A DNA stretch of 64,000 nt from an uncultured Bacteroidales bacterium (GTDB lineage Bacteria > Bacteroidota > Bacteroidia > Bacteroidales > P3): contig CALUMK010000001.1 in the NCBI GenBank assembly GCA_944321735.1, positions 1-64,000 of the forward strand. Reading direction: 5' to 3'. The notes beneath the pieces are model-generated. The model was not told where the DNA came from and searched no databases. It worked only from the letters and a program-made list of their open reading frames with translations. Of the stretch, positions 10,365 to 19,146 are shown in pieces. The stretch's first letter is position 1, and each line of letters begins with the position of its first letter. Both the position numbers and the translations under genes were made by a program.

Positions 10365-13300
10365 ATGAAGAAACTGATTCTTGGTTTGGCCTTGGCGGGC
10401 ATGATGATGCCGGCCGGCCTCTGGGCGCAGGAAAGCGCGGCCCAGGCAGCCCGGACGGAAGAAAATCCGCTCTGGCTGCGTTATCCGGCTATTTCTCCGG
10501 ATGGGACCCAGATAGCGTTCTGCTATATGGGCGATATTTTCATTGTTCCGGTATCCGGCGGCGAAGCCCGTCAGCTTACGTCGAACCCGGCTTACGATTA
10601 TATGCCGGTCTGGAGTCCGGATGGCAGCAAGATTGTCTTCTCTTCCGACCGCGAAGGGAGCCTGGATCTTTATTATGTAGGCGTGAAGGGCGGCAACCCG
10701 GTTCGCCTGACCACCAACAGCGGCACGGAAACACCCTTGGCTTTCACTCCCGACGGGCAGGCCGTGATTTACAAGTCGGGCCTGATGCCGACCGTGAACA
10801 GCATGTTGTTCCCCGACGGGACTTATCCCCAAGTCTATAAAGTGGGATTGGATGCTTCCCGTCCCGAACTTTTCAGTGCCTGGCCGATGGACGAGCTGAG
10901 CCTGAACCCCGACGGCAGCATCCTTTTCCAGGATATCAAGGGCTATGAGGATCCTTGGCGCAAGCACCATACCTCCAGCGTGACCCGCGATATCTGGATG
11001 CTGAAGGACGGCAAGTACACCAAGATGACCACTTTCAAAGGCGAAGACCGTAGCCCGGTCTGGACGCCGGACTACAAGGCCTACTACCTGCTGAGCGAGG
11101 AAAACGGTTCGTTCAATGTCTATAAGAGAGGCTTGTCTCCCAATTCGGCATCCGAACAGCTGACCCGTTTCCAGACCCATCCGGTGCGTTTCCTGAGCGT
11201 GGCCAAGGACGGCATGCTCTGCTTTACCTACAATGGCGAGCTTTACACGATGAAGCCCGGTGCAGAACCTGTGAAACTGCAGGTGGAAATCGTGGCCGAC
11301 AATGGCATCAAGGAAGTGACCAAGCACGTGATGCGTTCAGGGGCTTCCGAGTTGGCCGTTTCGCCCAAGCAGAAGGAAGTGGCCTTTATCCTGGGGGGCG
11401 ATGTGTATGTGACCTCGATGGATTACGCCACCACCAAGCGTATCACCAATACGCCGGAAACTGAACGTTATATCGACTTTGCGCCGGACGGACGTTCGTT
11501 GGTCTATGCTTCGGAACGTGACGGGGTATGGCAGGTTTATCAGGCATCGCTGGCTAACAAGGACGAGGATATGTTCACCTATGCCACCGATATCAAGGAA
11601 GAGAACCTGACCAAGAGTCAGGAAACCAGCTTCTACCCGCAGTACAGCCCCGATGGCAAGGAAGTGGCTTTCTTGAAGAACCGCACCGAGATTTGCGTGC
11701 TTGACCTCAAGAGCGGCAAGGTTCGCACGGTGATGGACGGCAAATACGAATATTCCTATCAGGATGGGGACCAGGAATACAGCTGGAGCCCTGACAGCAA
11801 ATGGATTCTGACCGGTTATATCGGCACGGGCGGTTGGAACCACAAGGACCAGGCATTGGTGAAGGCCGATGGCAGCGGGGAGATTCATAACCTGACCAAT
11901 AGCGGTTATACCGAATACGGTGGCAAGTTCGTCCTGGGCGGAAAGGCCATGCTGTTCCAGAGCGACCGCAGCGGTTACCGCAGCCACGGTTCGTGGGGTG
12001 CCGAAACTGATGTCTATATCATGTTCTTTGACCAGAAAGCTTACGAGAAGTTCTTGATGGACAAGGAGGAACGCGAGCTTTTGGCGGCCGCTGAAAAGGA
12101 CAGCAAGGAAGCCAAGAAGGAAGAAAAAGCCGAGGAAAAGGCCAAGAAGGACAGTGCCGATGGCAAGGAACCCAAGGTGGAACCTCTGGAATTCGATTTC
12201 GACTATCTGGATGACCGGACCTTGCGCTTGACCAATGTGTCGGACAACTTGGGCGACATGTTGCTCAGCCCCGACGGGGACAAGCTCTATTACATGGCTC
12301 CTTACAATGGGAAGATGGCTCTTTGGGTCAAGGACTTGGTGGAAGAAAAGACCGAATTGAAAGTGCCGAATGTGGGCTACGGTTCCATGGAGATGGACAA
12401 GGATGGTGCCAATATCTATTTCTTGGGCATGGGCGGCATCAAGAAGATTTCCACGGCTTCGGGTTCGATGGAGAATATCGATTTCGAGGCGCTTTACGAA
12501 GTGCGTCCGTTCGCGCAGCGCGAATATCTGTTCAGCCATATCTGGAAGCAGGTCAAGGACAAGTTCTACGACCCCACTTTCCGGGGCATGGACTGGAAGG
12601 CCTATTTTGACAATTACGAACGCTTCTTGCCCTATATCAACAACGGCTATGATTTCTCGGTGATGGTGAGCGAGTTATTGGGCGAGTTGAACGCTTCCCA
12701 TACCGGATGCCGTTTCTTTGGCGGCGGAAGGGCTTCGATGCCGGTAGCGGCGTTGGGGGCTTTCTTCGACCCGGCTTATGAGGGCGATGGCCTGAAGTTC
12801 CAGGAAATCCTGCATAACAGTCCTTTCGCGCTCTGCGGCAAGGATGTCAAGCCCGGCGATTTGATTACGGCCATCGACGGGGTGGAAATCAAGGCAGGCG
12901 AGGACTATTATCCTTTGTTGGAAGGCAAAGCGGGCGAATCGACCCGTTTCACGATCAAGCCCTCCAAAGGCAAGGCTTTTGATGTGACGGTGAAGCCGAT
13001 CAGCAGCGGGCAGCAGAGTGCCTTGCTGTACGAACGTTGGGTAAAGCGCAACGAACGTCTGGTGGATTCGCTTTCGGGCGGCCGTCTGGCTTACGTGCAT
13101 ATCGAAGGCATGGATTCCAAGAGTTTCCGCACGGTTTACCGCCAGCTTCTCAACGACAAGAACCGGAACCGGGAAGCGGTTATCGTGGACACGCGCAACA
13201 ATGGTGGCGGCTGGCTGCACGATGATGTGGCTACCTTGCTCAGCGGCAAGCGTTACGCTCGTTTCAGCCCACGTGGCCAGTATATCTCGGACGAGCCTTA

Positions 13301-13658
13301 CAGCAAGTGGCTCAAGCCGTCCTGCATGCTGGTCAGCGAGAACAACTATTCGGATGCCCATGGCACGCCTTTCGTTTACAAGTCCTTGGGTATCGGCAAG
13401 CTGATCGGGGCGCCGGTTCCGGGAACGATGACGGCGGTATGGTGGGAAAGCCTGAACGGCGGTTACGTGTTTGGCATCCCGCAAGTGGGTACGTTGGACG
13501 AAAAAGGCAATTATCTGGAAAACCAGGATTTGATTCCGGATATCATTGTCTATAACACGCCTGAGACTTTGTTGCAGGGGCGCGACCTCCAATTGGAAAA
13601 GGCGGTGGAAGAGATGCTGAAGGAGGCCGATGCCGTGAAGGCCAAGGCCGGGAAGTAA
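10365..13658 (+). CDS. Tricorn-like protease homolog, periplasmic S41-type peptidase
   Basis: 1097 residues from ATG 10365; the frame is open upstream to 10080, but this start gives a clean signal peptide (MKKLILGLALAGMMMPAGLWA, cut near residue 21). N-terminal part: TolB/WD-like propeller repeats (SPDGTQIAF, SPDGSKIVFSSDREG, APDGRSLVYASERDG, SPDGKEVAF). A Lys/Glu/Ala-rich linker at ~575-605 precedes a second propeller block. C-terminal part: a core with LNASHTG (His ~780), a PDZ domain (KPGDLITAIDGVEI, ~829), VDTRNNGGGW (~940) and ENNYSDAHG with the candidate nucleophile Ser ~992. This is the tricorn order, presumably for peptide degradation. Monocistronic, with a strong terminator. Confidence 0.93.
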   Translation: MKKLILGLALAGMMMPAGLWAQESAAQAARTEENPLWLRYPAISPDGTQIAFCYMGDIFIVPVSGGEARQLTSNPAYDYMPVWSPDGSKIVFSSDREGSLDLYYVGVKGGNPVRLTTNSGTETPLAFTPDGQAVIYKSGLMPTVNSMLFPDGTYPQVYKVGLDASRPELFSAWPMDELSLNPDGSILFQDIKGYEDPWRKHHTSSVTRDIWMLKDGKYTKMTTFKGEDRSPVWTPDYKAYYLLSEENGSFNVYKRGLSPNSASEQLTRFQTHPVRFLSVAKDGMLCFTYNGELYTMKPGAEPVKLQVEIVADNGIKEVTKHVMRSGASELAVSPKQKEVAFILGGDVYVTSMDYATTKRITNTPETERYIDFAPDGRSLVYASERDGVWQVYQASLANKDEDMFTYATDIKEENLTKSQETSFYPQYSPDGKEVAFLKNRTEICVLDLKSGKVRTVMDGKYEYSYQDGDQEYSWSPDSKWILTGYIGTGGWNHKDQALVKADGSGEIHNLTNSGYTEYGGKFVLGGKAMLFQSDRSGYRSHGSWGAETDVYIMFFDQKAYEKFLMDKEERELLAAAEKDSKEAKKEEKAEEKAKKDSADGKEPKVEPLEFDFDYLDDRTLRLTNVSDNLGDMLLSPDGDKLYYMAPYNGKMALWVKDLVEEKTELKVPNVGYGSMEMDKDGANIYFLGMGGIKKISTASGSMENIDFEALYEVRPFAQREYLFSHIWKQVKDKFYDPTFRGMDWKAYFDNYERFLPYINNGYDFSVMVSELLGELNASHTGCRFFGGGRASMPVAALGAFFDPAYEGDGLKFQEILHNSPFALCGKDVKPGDLITAIDGVEIKAGEDYYPLLEGKAGESTRFTIKPSKGKAFDVTVKPISSGQQSALLYERWVKRNERLVDSLSGGRLAYVHIEGMDSKSFRTVYRQLLNDKNRNREAVIVDTRNNGGGWLHDDVATLLSGKRYARFSPRGQYISDEPYSKWLKPSCMLVSENNYSDAHGTPFVYKSLGIGKLIGAPVPGTMTAVWWESLNGGYVFGIPQVGTLDEKGNYLENQDLIPDIIVYNTPETLLQGRDLQLEKAVEEMLKEADAVKAKAGK

Positions 13659-13740
13659 TCCGATTCCGGAATGCACGTCGATGCGCCGCGAATCCGGTGC
13701 GGATATGGCGCGGGGGCGTGTCTTTTGGTATATTTTGACA

Positions 13741-13775
13741 AGCGCGGCGAGGCTTCGGCCTCGCCGCGCTTTTTT
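13741..13775 (+). terminator. Strong Rho-independent terminator of the protease gene
   Basis: A perfect 13-bp stem (AGCGCGGCGAGGC at 13741-13753, complement at 13758-13770) with a TTCG tetraloop is followed by a T run ending at 13775. Confidence 0.95.
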
Positions 13776-13885
13776 AGTTCGAGGCCTACCGAGGTCAGGA
13801 TTCAGCCAAAGGCGAGCGAGATGCCCAAAGAGCATCGTCACCTTGCGATGGGAAACGGGTTCGTGCGGTTAATGAGCGATTGGGG

Positions 13886-15130
13886 TTAAAATCGGGAGAA
13901 AGGGATAACGCTTATCTTGTAACCGTCTTTTTCTATGGTGCGCTCTTCGTCATTTGTCACAATGACGAGCTTGTCGCATCTCAATTCGCCGGCTCCTTCG
14001 ACAAGGCTGTCCGTTTCGCGTTTTTCGGTTCTCGGGTTGCTCATGTCGTAGCAGACTTGTACCAGTTGTTCCACGCTTGTTCCTTTGCGCATGACGAAAT
14101 CTATTTCCTTGTCATTGCGTGAACGATAATAGAACAAGGTCTTTTCCGTGGCGTAACCTCTTCGTATCAGTTCTATGAACACCTGGTTTTCCAGCAAGTG
14201 CCCGAGATTGCTGCTCAAGGCAAATGCTTTTGCCGCTACAAAGCCGTTGTCAACCACATAAACTTTTCTAGGGGCTTTTTTCATCAGGTTCAGTTTGTTG
14301 TTATAGCGTGGCAGGTAATAGAACAGGTAAGGTTCGTGCAAGTAATCCATGAACTTCTTGGTGGTGTTGACACTGGAAAGACCTAAGTTAGCAGTCAATT
14401 CATTGGCGCTTAGCTGGCTGCAGATGTTTGAGACAAGGTACAAGGCCAGGTTGTTCAGGTCTGTCGTATTGCGTACATGATGCCGCTTGGCGACATCTTT
14501 CCAAATGATGGCATCAAACAGGGTGTCAAGGTAACTGCGTGTCAGTGAGCGTGAAACTACCGTTTCGGGATAGCCGCCGTTTCTCAGGTAGTCGTCCGTC
14601 AGTGCCGATGCCTCAGCTTTTTGTGCTTCTTTCAAGTTGTGCAGGTCCAGTTTGTTCCAGTCGAAGAATTCTTCAAGGCTGAACGGCAGCATCTCTAGTT
14701 GAAGGTATTTGCCGGTTAGCACGGTTGCCATTTCGCTGCTAAGCATCTTTGCGTTGCTGCCGGTTATGACAAGGTTCTTGCCCATCCTGTAAAGACTGCT
14801 GACCCATAAATCCCATGCATCGAGATTTTGCACCTCGTCAAGCAGGATGTATTCATAACCGGGATAGACATCATCCAGCATGCGCATGACTTGGCTCGCA
14901 TCCCAGGATTCCAGCAATGCCTGATTGTCAAAGTTCAAATAGGCGAAATTCTTGCCGCGCAGCATTAGCAAGGCTTGGGTGGATTTGCCTGTTCGCCTTG
15001 GCCCGGTAATTAATTTGATAAGCTTGCTGTCGAGCAGCAGATGAGGGTCTTGGAGCGTGCGCCGGGTCAGATACGGGCGTGAAAGCAGTTCGTCACGTTC
15101 CTTCCGTTGGTCGATCAGGATGTCTTTCAT
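13886..15130 (-). CDS. AAA_14/DUF4143-family ATPase
   Basis: 414 residues. Walker A is ITGPRRTGKSTQ (~41-52), Walker B-like YEYILLDEVQNLDAWDLWV (~95-112), and the sensor region VITGSNAKMLS. The C-terminal DUF4143 region contains KVYVVDNGFVAAKAFALSSN and a PD-(D/E)XK-like segment (YYRSRNDKEIDFVMRKG). This family of stand-alone ATPases is common in Bacteroidota and archaea; no precise function is established. Its upstream region carries an A/T-rich inverted repeat that may be an autoregulatory site. Convergent with the protease gene. Confidence 0.93.
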   Translation of the reverse strand: MKDILIDQRKERDELLSRPYLTRRTLQDPHLLLDSKLIKLITGPRRTGKSTQALLMLRGKNFAYLNFDNQALLESWDASQVMRMLDDVYPGYEYILLDEVQNLDAWDLWVSSLYRMGKNLVITGSNAKMLSSEMATVLTGKYLQLEMLPFSLEEFFDWNKLDLHNLKEAQKAEASALTDDYLRNGGYPETVVSRSLTRSYLDTLFDAIIWKDVAKRHHVRNTTDLNNLALYLVSNICSQLSANELTANLGLSSVNTTKKFMDYLHEPYLFYYLPRYNNKLNLMKKAPRKVYVVDNGFVAAKAFALSSNLGHLLENQVFIELIRRGYATEKTLFYYRSRNDKEIDFVMRKGTSVEQLVQVCYDMSNPRTEKRETDSLVEGAGELRCDKLVIVTNDEERTIEKDGYKISVIPFSRF

Positions 15131-15190
15131 TATCTTCTATGCATGCTTTTCTCCTGCAAAAATAAGGTATTTCTTTCAGTAGTGAGTCTG

Positions 15191-15244
15191 TATTGCATAA
15201 AAAAGTACTATTTTTATGCAGTATGGAGTTGTTATTGCATAAAA
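15191..15244 (-). promoter_or_regulatory. Inverted/direct repeat upstream of the DUF4143 ATPase gene (candidate operator)
   Basis: TGCATAAAAA (15194-15203) and TTTTTATGCA (15211-15220) form a perfect 10-bp inverted repeat. The half-site TATTGCATAAAA recurs at 15233-15244. The ATPase start is 64 bp away. An operator role is inferred from position and symmetry. Confidence 0.5.
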
Positions 15245-15251
15245 TCGGGCG

Positions 15252-15875
15252 TTACAGTCCTACTTCGCAGCCGATGCCGATGATGGGATTGCCGTAGATG
15301 GAATACTCGTCGTTGTTGAAGTTCCACATGGCCCGTATCGTGAGGGCGACCCGGTTGCCGAGAGGCTGGCTGTAGCCGATGCCGGCAATGGGATAGGCCA
15401 GCCATTTGCGTTCATGGTTCGAGCCGTATGGCTGGTTCATCCCTCCGATTTCAGCATGGATGAAAAGCCTTCGGATAGGGTAGAAGCGGACAAAGAAGCT
15501 ACTGCCCCAGTAATAGCTGCTGAGGGCCGGTTGAAAATAGGCATCGCGGAAATAGCTGAAATTGACGGTGATGCCGAAGCGGAACATGCGGTGGACGATA
15601 TAACCCACCGTGGGTGCGAGTTCCACGGCGGTCAGCGTGCCGAACTGCAATCCCACGCCACCTCCGGTAAAGAAACGGTTCTTGTAAAGACCCGGTGTGC
15701 CTTTGGGCGGTTCTTCCTCCCAGTCGTTGACCTGCCGGGCTTCGCGGACATCTTTTTGCGAGGAAAGCGTGTTGAGGTCGTTGACCTGGGCCTTGGCGGC
15801 AAAAGGAATCGCCAGGAACAGGGTGATGAGAAGCGCGATAGGGGCAAGCATCAGGGCGCGGTTTTCGGTTTTCAT
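15252..15875 (-). CDS. Predicted outer-membrane beta-barrel protein
   Basis: 207 residues. A signal peptide (APIALLITLFLAIPFAAKAQ, cut near residue 29) precedes a short charged segment rich in Glu and Asp. The rest alternates aromatic and small residues (FFTGGGVGLQFGTLTAVELAPTVGY, FRFGITVNFSYF, GSSFFVRFYPIRRLFIHAEIGG), typical of an 8-strand outer-membrane barrel, ending IGIGCEVGL. No specific family is recognised. It lies downstream of dtd on the same strand (127 bp gap), so cotranscription is possible but not shown. Confidence 0.8.
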   Translation of the reverse strand: MKTENRALMLAPIALLITLFLAIPFAAKAQVNDLNTLSSQKDVREARQVNDWEEEPPKGTPGLYKNRFFTGGGVGLQFGTLTAVELAPTVGYIVHRMFRFGITVNFSYFRDAYFQPALSSYYWGSSFFVRFYPIRRLFIHAEIGGMNQPYGSNHERKWLAYPIAGIGYSQPLGNRVALTIRAMWNFNNDEYSIYGNPIIGIGCEVGL

Positions 15876-16001
15876 CTTGCAGGGATTAGGAATCCGGTAT
15901 TGGTTTGTTTGACTTTGCGAACGCTTTGGTTTTGTGGACGCGGATTTGCCTTTGTGCGGATTGTTAGCACTATGCCTTTGCTGCGAGGCAGGAGGCGGCT
16001 G

Positions 16002-16478
16002 TCAAGAGGAGGCTTGGTTCCGGCTTTGGTGGCGTTCGGTGCTGTCAATCCATATCGTTACCGGGCCGTCGTTGGTGAAACGGACTTTCATGTCCGCGCC
16101 GAAGTGGCCGGTCTGCACTTCCAGGCCGTATTCCCGGCGGAGCAAGCTGTTGAAATATTCGTAAAGAGGTTCCGCTTTTTCAGGACGGGCGGCATGGATG
16201 AAGCTGGGTCGGTTGCCTTTCCTCGTGTCAGCGTACAGGGTGAACTGGGACACCGAGAGAATCGCCCCGCCGATGTCCTTGACCGATAGGTTCATCTTGC
16301 CTTCTGCGTCTTCAAAGACCCGGAGCTGGGCTAATTTCTTGGCTAGGTATTTGGCATCTTCTTCGGTATCTTCTTCGGTGATACCGACTAGGACCAAGAA
16401 GCCTTTGTCGATACGCGCGACAGTTTCCCCGGCTATATCGACGCGGGCATTGGTGGTTCGTTGGATCAGGATTCGCAT
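16002..16478 (-). CDS. dtd: D-aminoacyl-tRNA deacylase
   Basis: 158 residues from the ATG at 16478 ([15 protein letters not shown]); the frame is open further upstream but that part consists of repeat DNA. DTD removes D-amino acids (and glycine from tRNA-Ala) from mischarged tRNAs in the cytoplasm. The active-site signature [17 protein letters not shown] (~78-94) and the cross-subunit Gly-Pro motif [11 protein letters not shown] (~137-147) are both present, and length matches the family (~150). It is divergent from the MFS gene and has a clear -33/-7 promoter inside a dispersed repeat. Confidence 0.97.
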   Translation of the reverse strand: MRILIQRTTNARVDIAGETVARIDKGFLVLVGITEEDTEEDAKYLAKKLAQLRVFEDAEGKMNLSVKDIGGAILSVSQFTLYADTRKGNRPSFIHAARPEKAEPLYEYFNSLLRREYGLEVQTGHFGADMKVRFTNDGPVTIWIDSTERHQSRNQASS

Positions 16479-16534
16479 AATATCGGTTTTGGTTGGTGGC
16501 AAGGGGTTTGCTTGAGAACGAGTGCCGAACCGGG

Positions 16535-16565
16535 CAAAGATAGCGAAAGTCGAGAGCCATGCAAA
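16535..16565 (-). promoter_or_regulatory. Promoter of dtd
   Basis: On the minus strand, TTTG (complement of 16562-16565) is 19 bp upstream of TATCTTTG (complement of 16535-16542), a close match to the Bacteroidota consensus. The dtd ATG lies 57 bp downstream of the -7 box. The boxes lie within the dispersed repeat. Confidence 0.75.
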
Positions 16566-16690
16566 AGGAGCTTGCTCAGTTTTGCATGGCCGAGACCAAG
16601 CTATCTTCGATGCGAAGCAATCAACGATAGCGAAAGTCGAGAGCCATGCCAAGCTTGCTTGGCGCTGCGCTCGGCTTGCACTATCTTTGC
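16536..16690. repeat. Two tandem copies of a dispersed hairpin repeat carrying promoters
   Basis: GATAGCGAAAGTCGAGAGCC occurs at 16539-16558 and 16625-16644. Copy one contains GCCATGCAAAA...TTTTGCATGGC, a perfect palindrome arm pair. Related copies lie at 26887-26931 and 28095-28135. Promoter boxes for dtd (minus) and the MFS gene (plus) lie inside. Confidence 0.7.
16659..16689 (+). promoter_or_regulatory. Promoter of the MFS transporter gene
   Basis: TTGG (16659-16662), 19 bp, then TATCTTTG (16682-16689), 17 bp before ATG 16707. It mirrors the dtd promoter on the other side of the repeat. Confidence 0.65.
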
Positions 16691-16706
16691 ATCGTTTTTA
16701 CGGCAA

Positions 16707-17972
16707 ATGCAGCAGAGAATGTCAGCAGTATTGGAAGCGCCTAAAGTCCGTTACCGGATTGCGATAGGCGTGTTTTTCTTTCTTCAGGGCTTCACCTTTG
16801 CCAGCTGGGCGGCCCGCATCCCGGATTTCAAGGAGGTTTTCGGCTTGAACGAAGGCCAGTTAGGGACTTTGCTGCTGGCTTTTCCGTTGGGGCAGCTTTT
16901 GGGCGTGCCGCTGTCAGGCTATTTGGTGGAAAGATTCACGAGCCGCAGGACTTTGCTGTCGGCCGCTTTCCTTTACCCCTTCACTTTGACCTGTTTGGGT
17001 TTCATCCCTTTTATGGCGATGCCGGGCGGGGAAACGATGCCGGGGGGAGGAGGCCTGATGCCCTCTTGGACGGTCTATGTGTTCGGTGCCGTGCTTTTCC
17101 TGTTGGGGCTGATAGCCAATCTGCACAATCTTTCGGTCAATACCCAGGCGGTGGGGGTCGAAAAGGAATACGGGCGCAGCATCATGGGGACCTTCCACGG
17201 ATGCTGGAGCCTGGCGGGCTTCGCTTCCGGTTTGGTGGGTTCGTTCATGGCTGCTCATTCCATCGTGCCTTTCTTCCATTATGCCGGCGTATTAGGCTTC
17301 GGCTTGATAGTGCTGCTGTTCTGCCACCGTTATACTTTGAAACAGGACGTGGTTTCGGAAACCGTCAAAGACGACAAGCCTACCTTCAATATTTTCAAAG
17401 GCATGGATTCCTTTGTGCTTTTGCTTGGTTTTCTGGCTTTTGCCAGTATGCTCTGCGAGGGGACGATGTACGATTGGAGTGCGATTTATTTCGACCAGGA
17501 AGTGGGCGTGGCCAAGGAGTACATCCGTTTCGGTTACACGGCCTGCATGTTGGCAATGGCAGCCTACCGTTTCCTGGCCGACGGCATCGTGAACCGTTTC
17601 GGTCCGGTGTTTATCATGCGGATGAGCGGCCTGATGACGGCAGGCGGCTTCTTATTGATGGTGATAGCTCCTTGGGTCGGTTTGTCCGGTATTCTGGCTT
17701 TGGTCGTGGCTACGGTAGGATCGGCTTTGGTGGGCTTGGGCGTGTCTTCGGTGGTGCCTATCTGCTACGGGGCGGTGTCCCGGCACAAGGGCGTGGTGGC
17801 CGGTCGCGCCATCAATGCCGTCTCGACGATCGGCTTCTTCGGTTTCGTGATGGGGCCTCCGATTATCGGGCATTTGGCGCAATGGATCGGCTTGCCTTGG
17901 GTCTTTGTGTTGGTAGCGTTACTGGGGCTTTCCATCGCGCTGTTTGCCGGGAAGCTGAAAGGGAACGGATAG
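16707..17972 (+). CDS. Major facilitator superfamily transporter (YbjJ-like)
   Basis: 421 residues from ATG 16707 (MQQRMSAVLEAPKVRYRIAI); ATG 16719 is an alternative. The longer open frame upstream reads through repeat DNA and is discarded. About 12 hydrophobic segments are visible (IAIGVFFFLQGFTFASWAAR, LGTLLLAFPLGQLLGVPLSG, VFGAVLFLLGLIANLHNLSV and so on). The motif GYLVERFTSRRTLL after helix 2 is the MFS loop 2-3 signature, and a central loop (KQDVVSETVKDDKPT) separates the halves. It probably exports or imports a small solute across the inner membrane; the substrate is unknown. Confidence 0.92.
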   Translation: MQQRMSAVLEAPKVRYRIAIGVFFFLQGFTFASWAARIPDFKEVFGLNEGQLGTLLLAFPLGQLLGVPLSGYLVERFTSRRTLLSAAFLYPFTLTCLGFIPFMAMPGGETMPGGGGLMPSWTVYVFGAVLFLLGLIANLHNLSVNTQAVGVEKEYGRSIMGTFHGCWSLAGFASGLVGSFMAAHSIVPFFHYAGVLGFGLIVLLFCHRYTLKQDVVSETVKDDKPTFNIFKGMDSFVLLLGFLAFASMLCEGTMYDWSAIYFDQEVGVAKEYIRFGYTACMLAMAAYRFLADGIVNRFGPVFIMRMSGLMTAGGFLLMVIAPWVGLSGILALVVATVGSALVGLGVSSVVPICYGAVSRHKGVVAGRAINAVSTIGFFGFVMGPPIIGHLAQWIGLPWVFVLVALLGLSIALFAGKLKGNG

Positions 17973-18147
17973 GCTTGCGGGGAGTGTGTTTCCGGTAGCT
18001 TTGCCTTTCCGTCATCGCGAACCAGGTTTCAGGGCCAGTCTCGATGAGTTGAAGCAGGCAAGGAACGATAAGATTTCGGATCGAAGGCCAAGGCCGGGGA
18101 ACCCGACTTGAGTGTGACCAGATGAGGAACAATAAAATCTGAATACG

Positions 18148-18423
18148 ATGATAACGTTGAACATTGAATACCGGATTGCATCCGGCAAGGAACAGGAATT
18201 CAATAATTTGATAGCTGAATTGGCGGCAGCTTCCCGTCAGGACAAAGGATGCCTGCGTTACCAATATTATTTCCATCCGGAAAATCCCGGCATCGTGATG
18301 CTTTGGGAACAGTGGGACAATGCCGAGGATTTGGCCTTGCATGGACAGCAGCCTCATTTCACGCGCCTTGTGCCTCAAATGCGGGAAATCGCGCAGCAGG
18401 AGAAGTTCCGCTTTGAAGATTAA
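18148..18423 (+). CDS. Putative quinol monooxygenase (ABM domain)
   Basis: 91 residues, full length for a single antibiotic-biosynthesis-monooxygenase (YgiN-like) domain with a ferredoxin-like fold. Diagnostic segments are [39 protein letters not shown] and [12 protein letters not shown]. The start ATG at 18148 is followed by the expected first strand ([13 protein letters not shown]). Stop TAA ends 4 bp before the next gene, so the two are likely cotranscribed. The 175-bp gap upstream contains two imperfect copies of an AGGAACGATAAGATTTCGGA-like sequence. Confidence 0.85.
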   Translation: MITLNIEYRIASGKEQEFNNLIAELAAASRQDKGCLRYQYYFHPENPGIVMLWEQWDNAEDLALHGQQPHFTRLVPQMREIAQQEKFRFED

Positions 18424-18427
18424 TCTT

Positions 18428-19006
18428 ATGGAAAGGCTTTATTTTGTGCATCCCACAGCGGTGGTCGATGGAGGCTGCGAGATTGGGAAAGGGACGAAAA
18501 TCTGGCATTTCAGCCATATCATGCAGGGATGCCGGATAGGCGAGGACTGCAATATCGGGCAGAACGTGGTGGTTTCGCCCGGCGTGGTCCTGGGACGGAA
18601 TGTCAAGGTGCAGAACAACGTATCAATCTATACCGGGGTAATCTGCGAGGAGGATGTGTTCTTGGGGCCTTCCTGCGTGTTCACCAATGTGATTAATCCC
18701 CGCAGCGCGGTGCCCCGCAAGGATCAGTACCGCGAGACCTTGGTCTGCCGGGGAGCCAGCATCGGCGCCAATGCCACGATTGTCTGCGGGCATCGGATCG
18801 GGCGTTACGCGATGATCGGGGCGGGTGCCGTGGTCACGCACGATGTGCCGGACTATGCCTTGGTTGTCGGGAATCCTGCCCGGCAGGCCGGTTGGGTCAG
18901 CGAATACGGCCACCGGCTTGATTTCGACACTTCCGGCATCGCGCTTTGTCCTGAAACAGGGCAACGCTATTGTTTGTCGGAAGGAAAAGTGGAGAAGATT
19001 TCCTAA
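18428..19006 (+). CDS. Left-handed beta-helix N-acetyltransferase (WlbB/WbpD-like)
   Basis: 192 residues from ATG 18428. Hexapeptide repeats run from ~12 to ~150 ([57 protein letters not shown]). The region [20 protein letters not shown], then [17 protein letters not shown] and [20 protein letters not shown], matches the UDP-2-acetamido-3-amino-glucuronate N-acetyltransferase family, which builds 2,3-diacetamido sugars for surface polysaccharide. No sugar-nucleotide partner genes are adjacent, so the exact substrate is inferred. Four bases downstream of the ABM gene. Confidence 0.88.
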   Translation: MERLYFVHPTAVVDGGCEIGKGTKIWHFSHIMQGCRIGEDCNIGQNVVVSPGVVLGRNVKVQNNVSIYTGVICEEDVFLGPSCVFTNVINPRSAVPRKDQYRETLVCRGASIGANATIVCGHRIGRYAMIGAGAVVTHDVPDYALVVGNPARQAGWVSEYGHRLDFDTSGIALCPETGQRYCLSEGKVEKIS

Positions 19007-19146
19007 GACATGCCAGAAAGGAGGACGGTTCGGGCTTTTTTGTTTTTGCGGGAGCAGCGGCTTTCCCCTGGAACCGGATTCTTTCCGGCAGAGGGGGCCT
19101 TTTTGAAAAGTTTTTGCCGGACATGTCTTGTGCAAATGGATTTTAT

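Noticed and set aside
10137-13841. Three long minus-strand ORFs (396, 400 and 388 residues)
   Set aside because: They are shadows of the tricorn-like protease gene.
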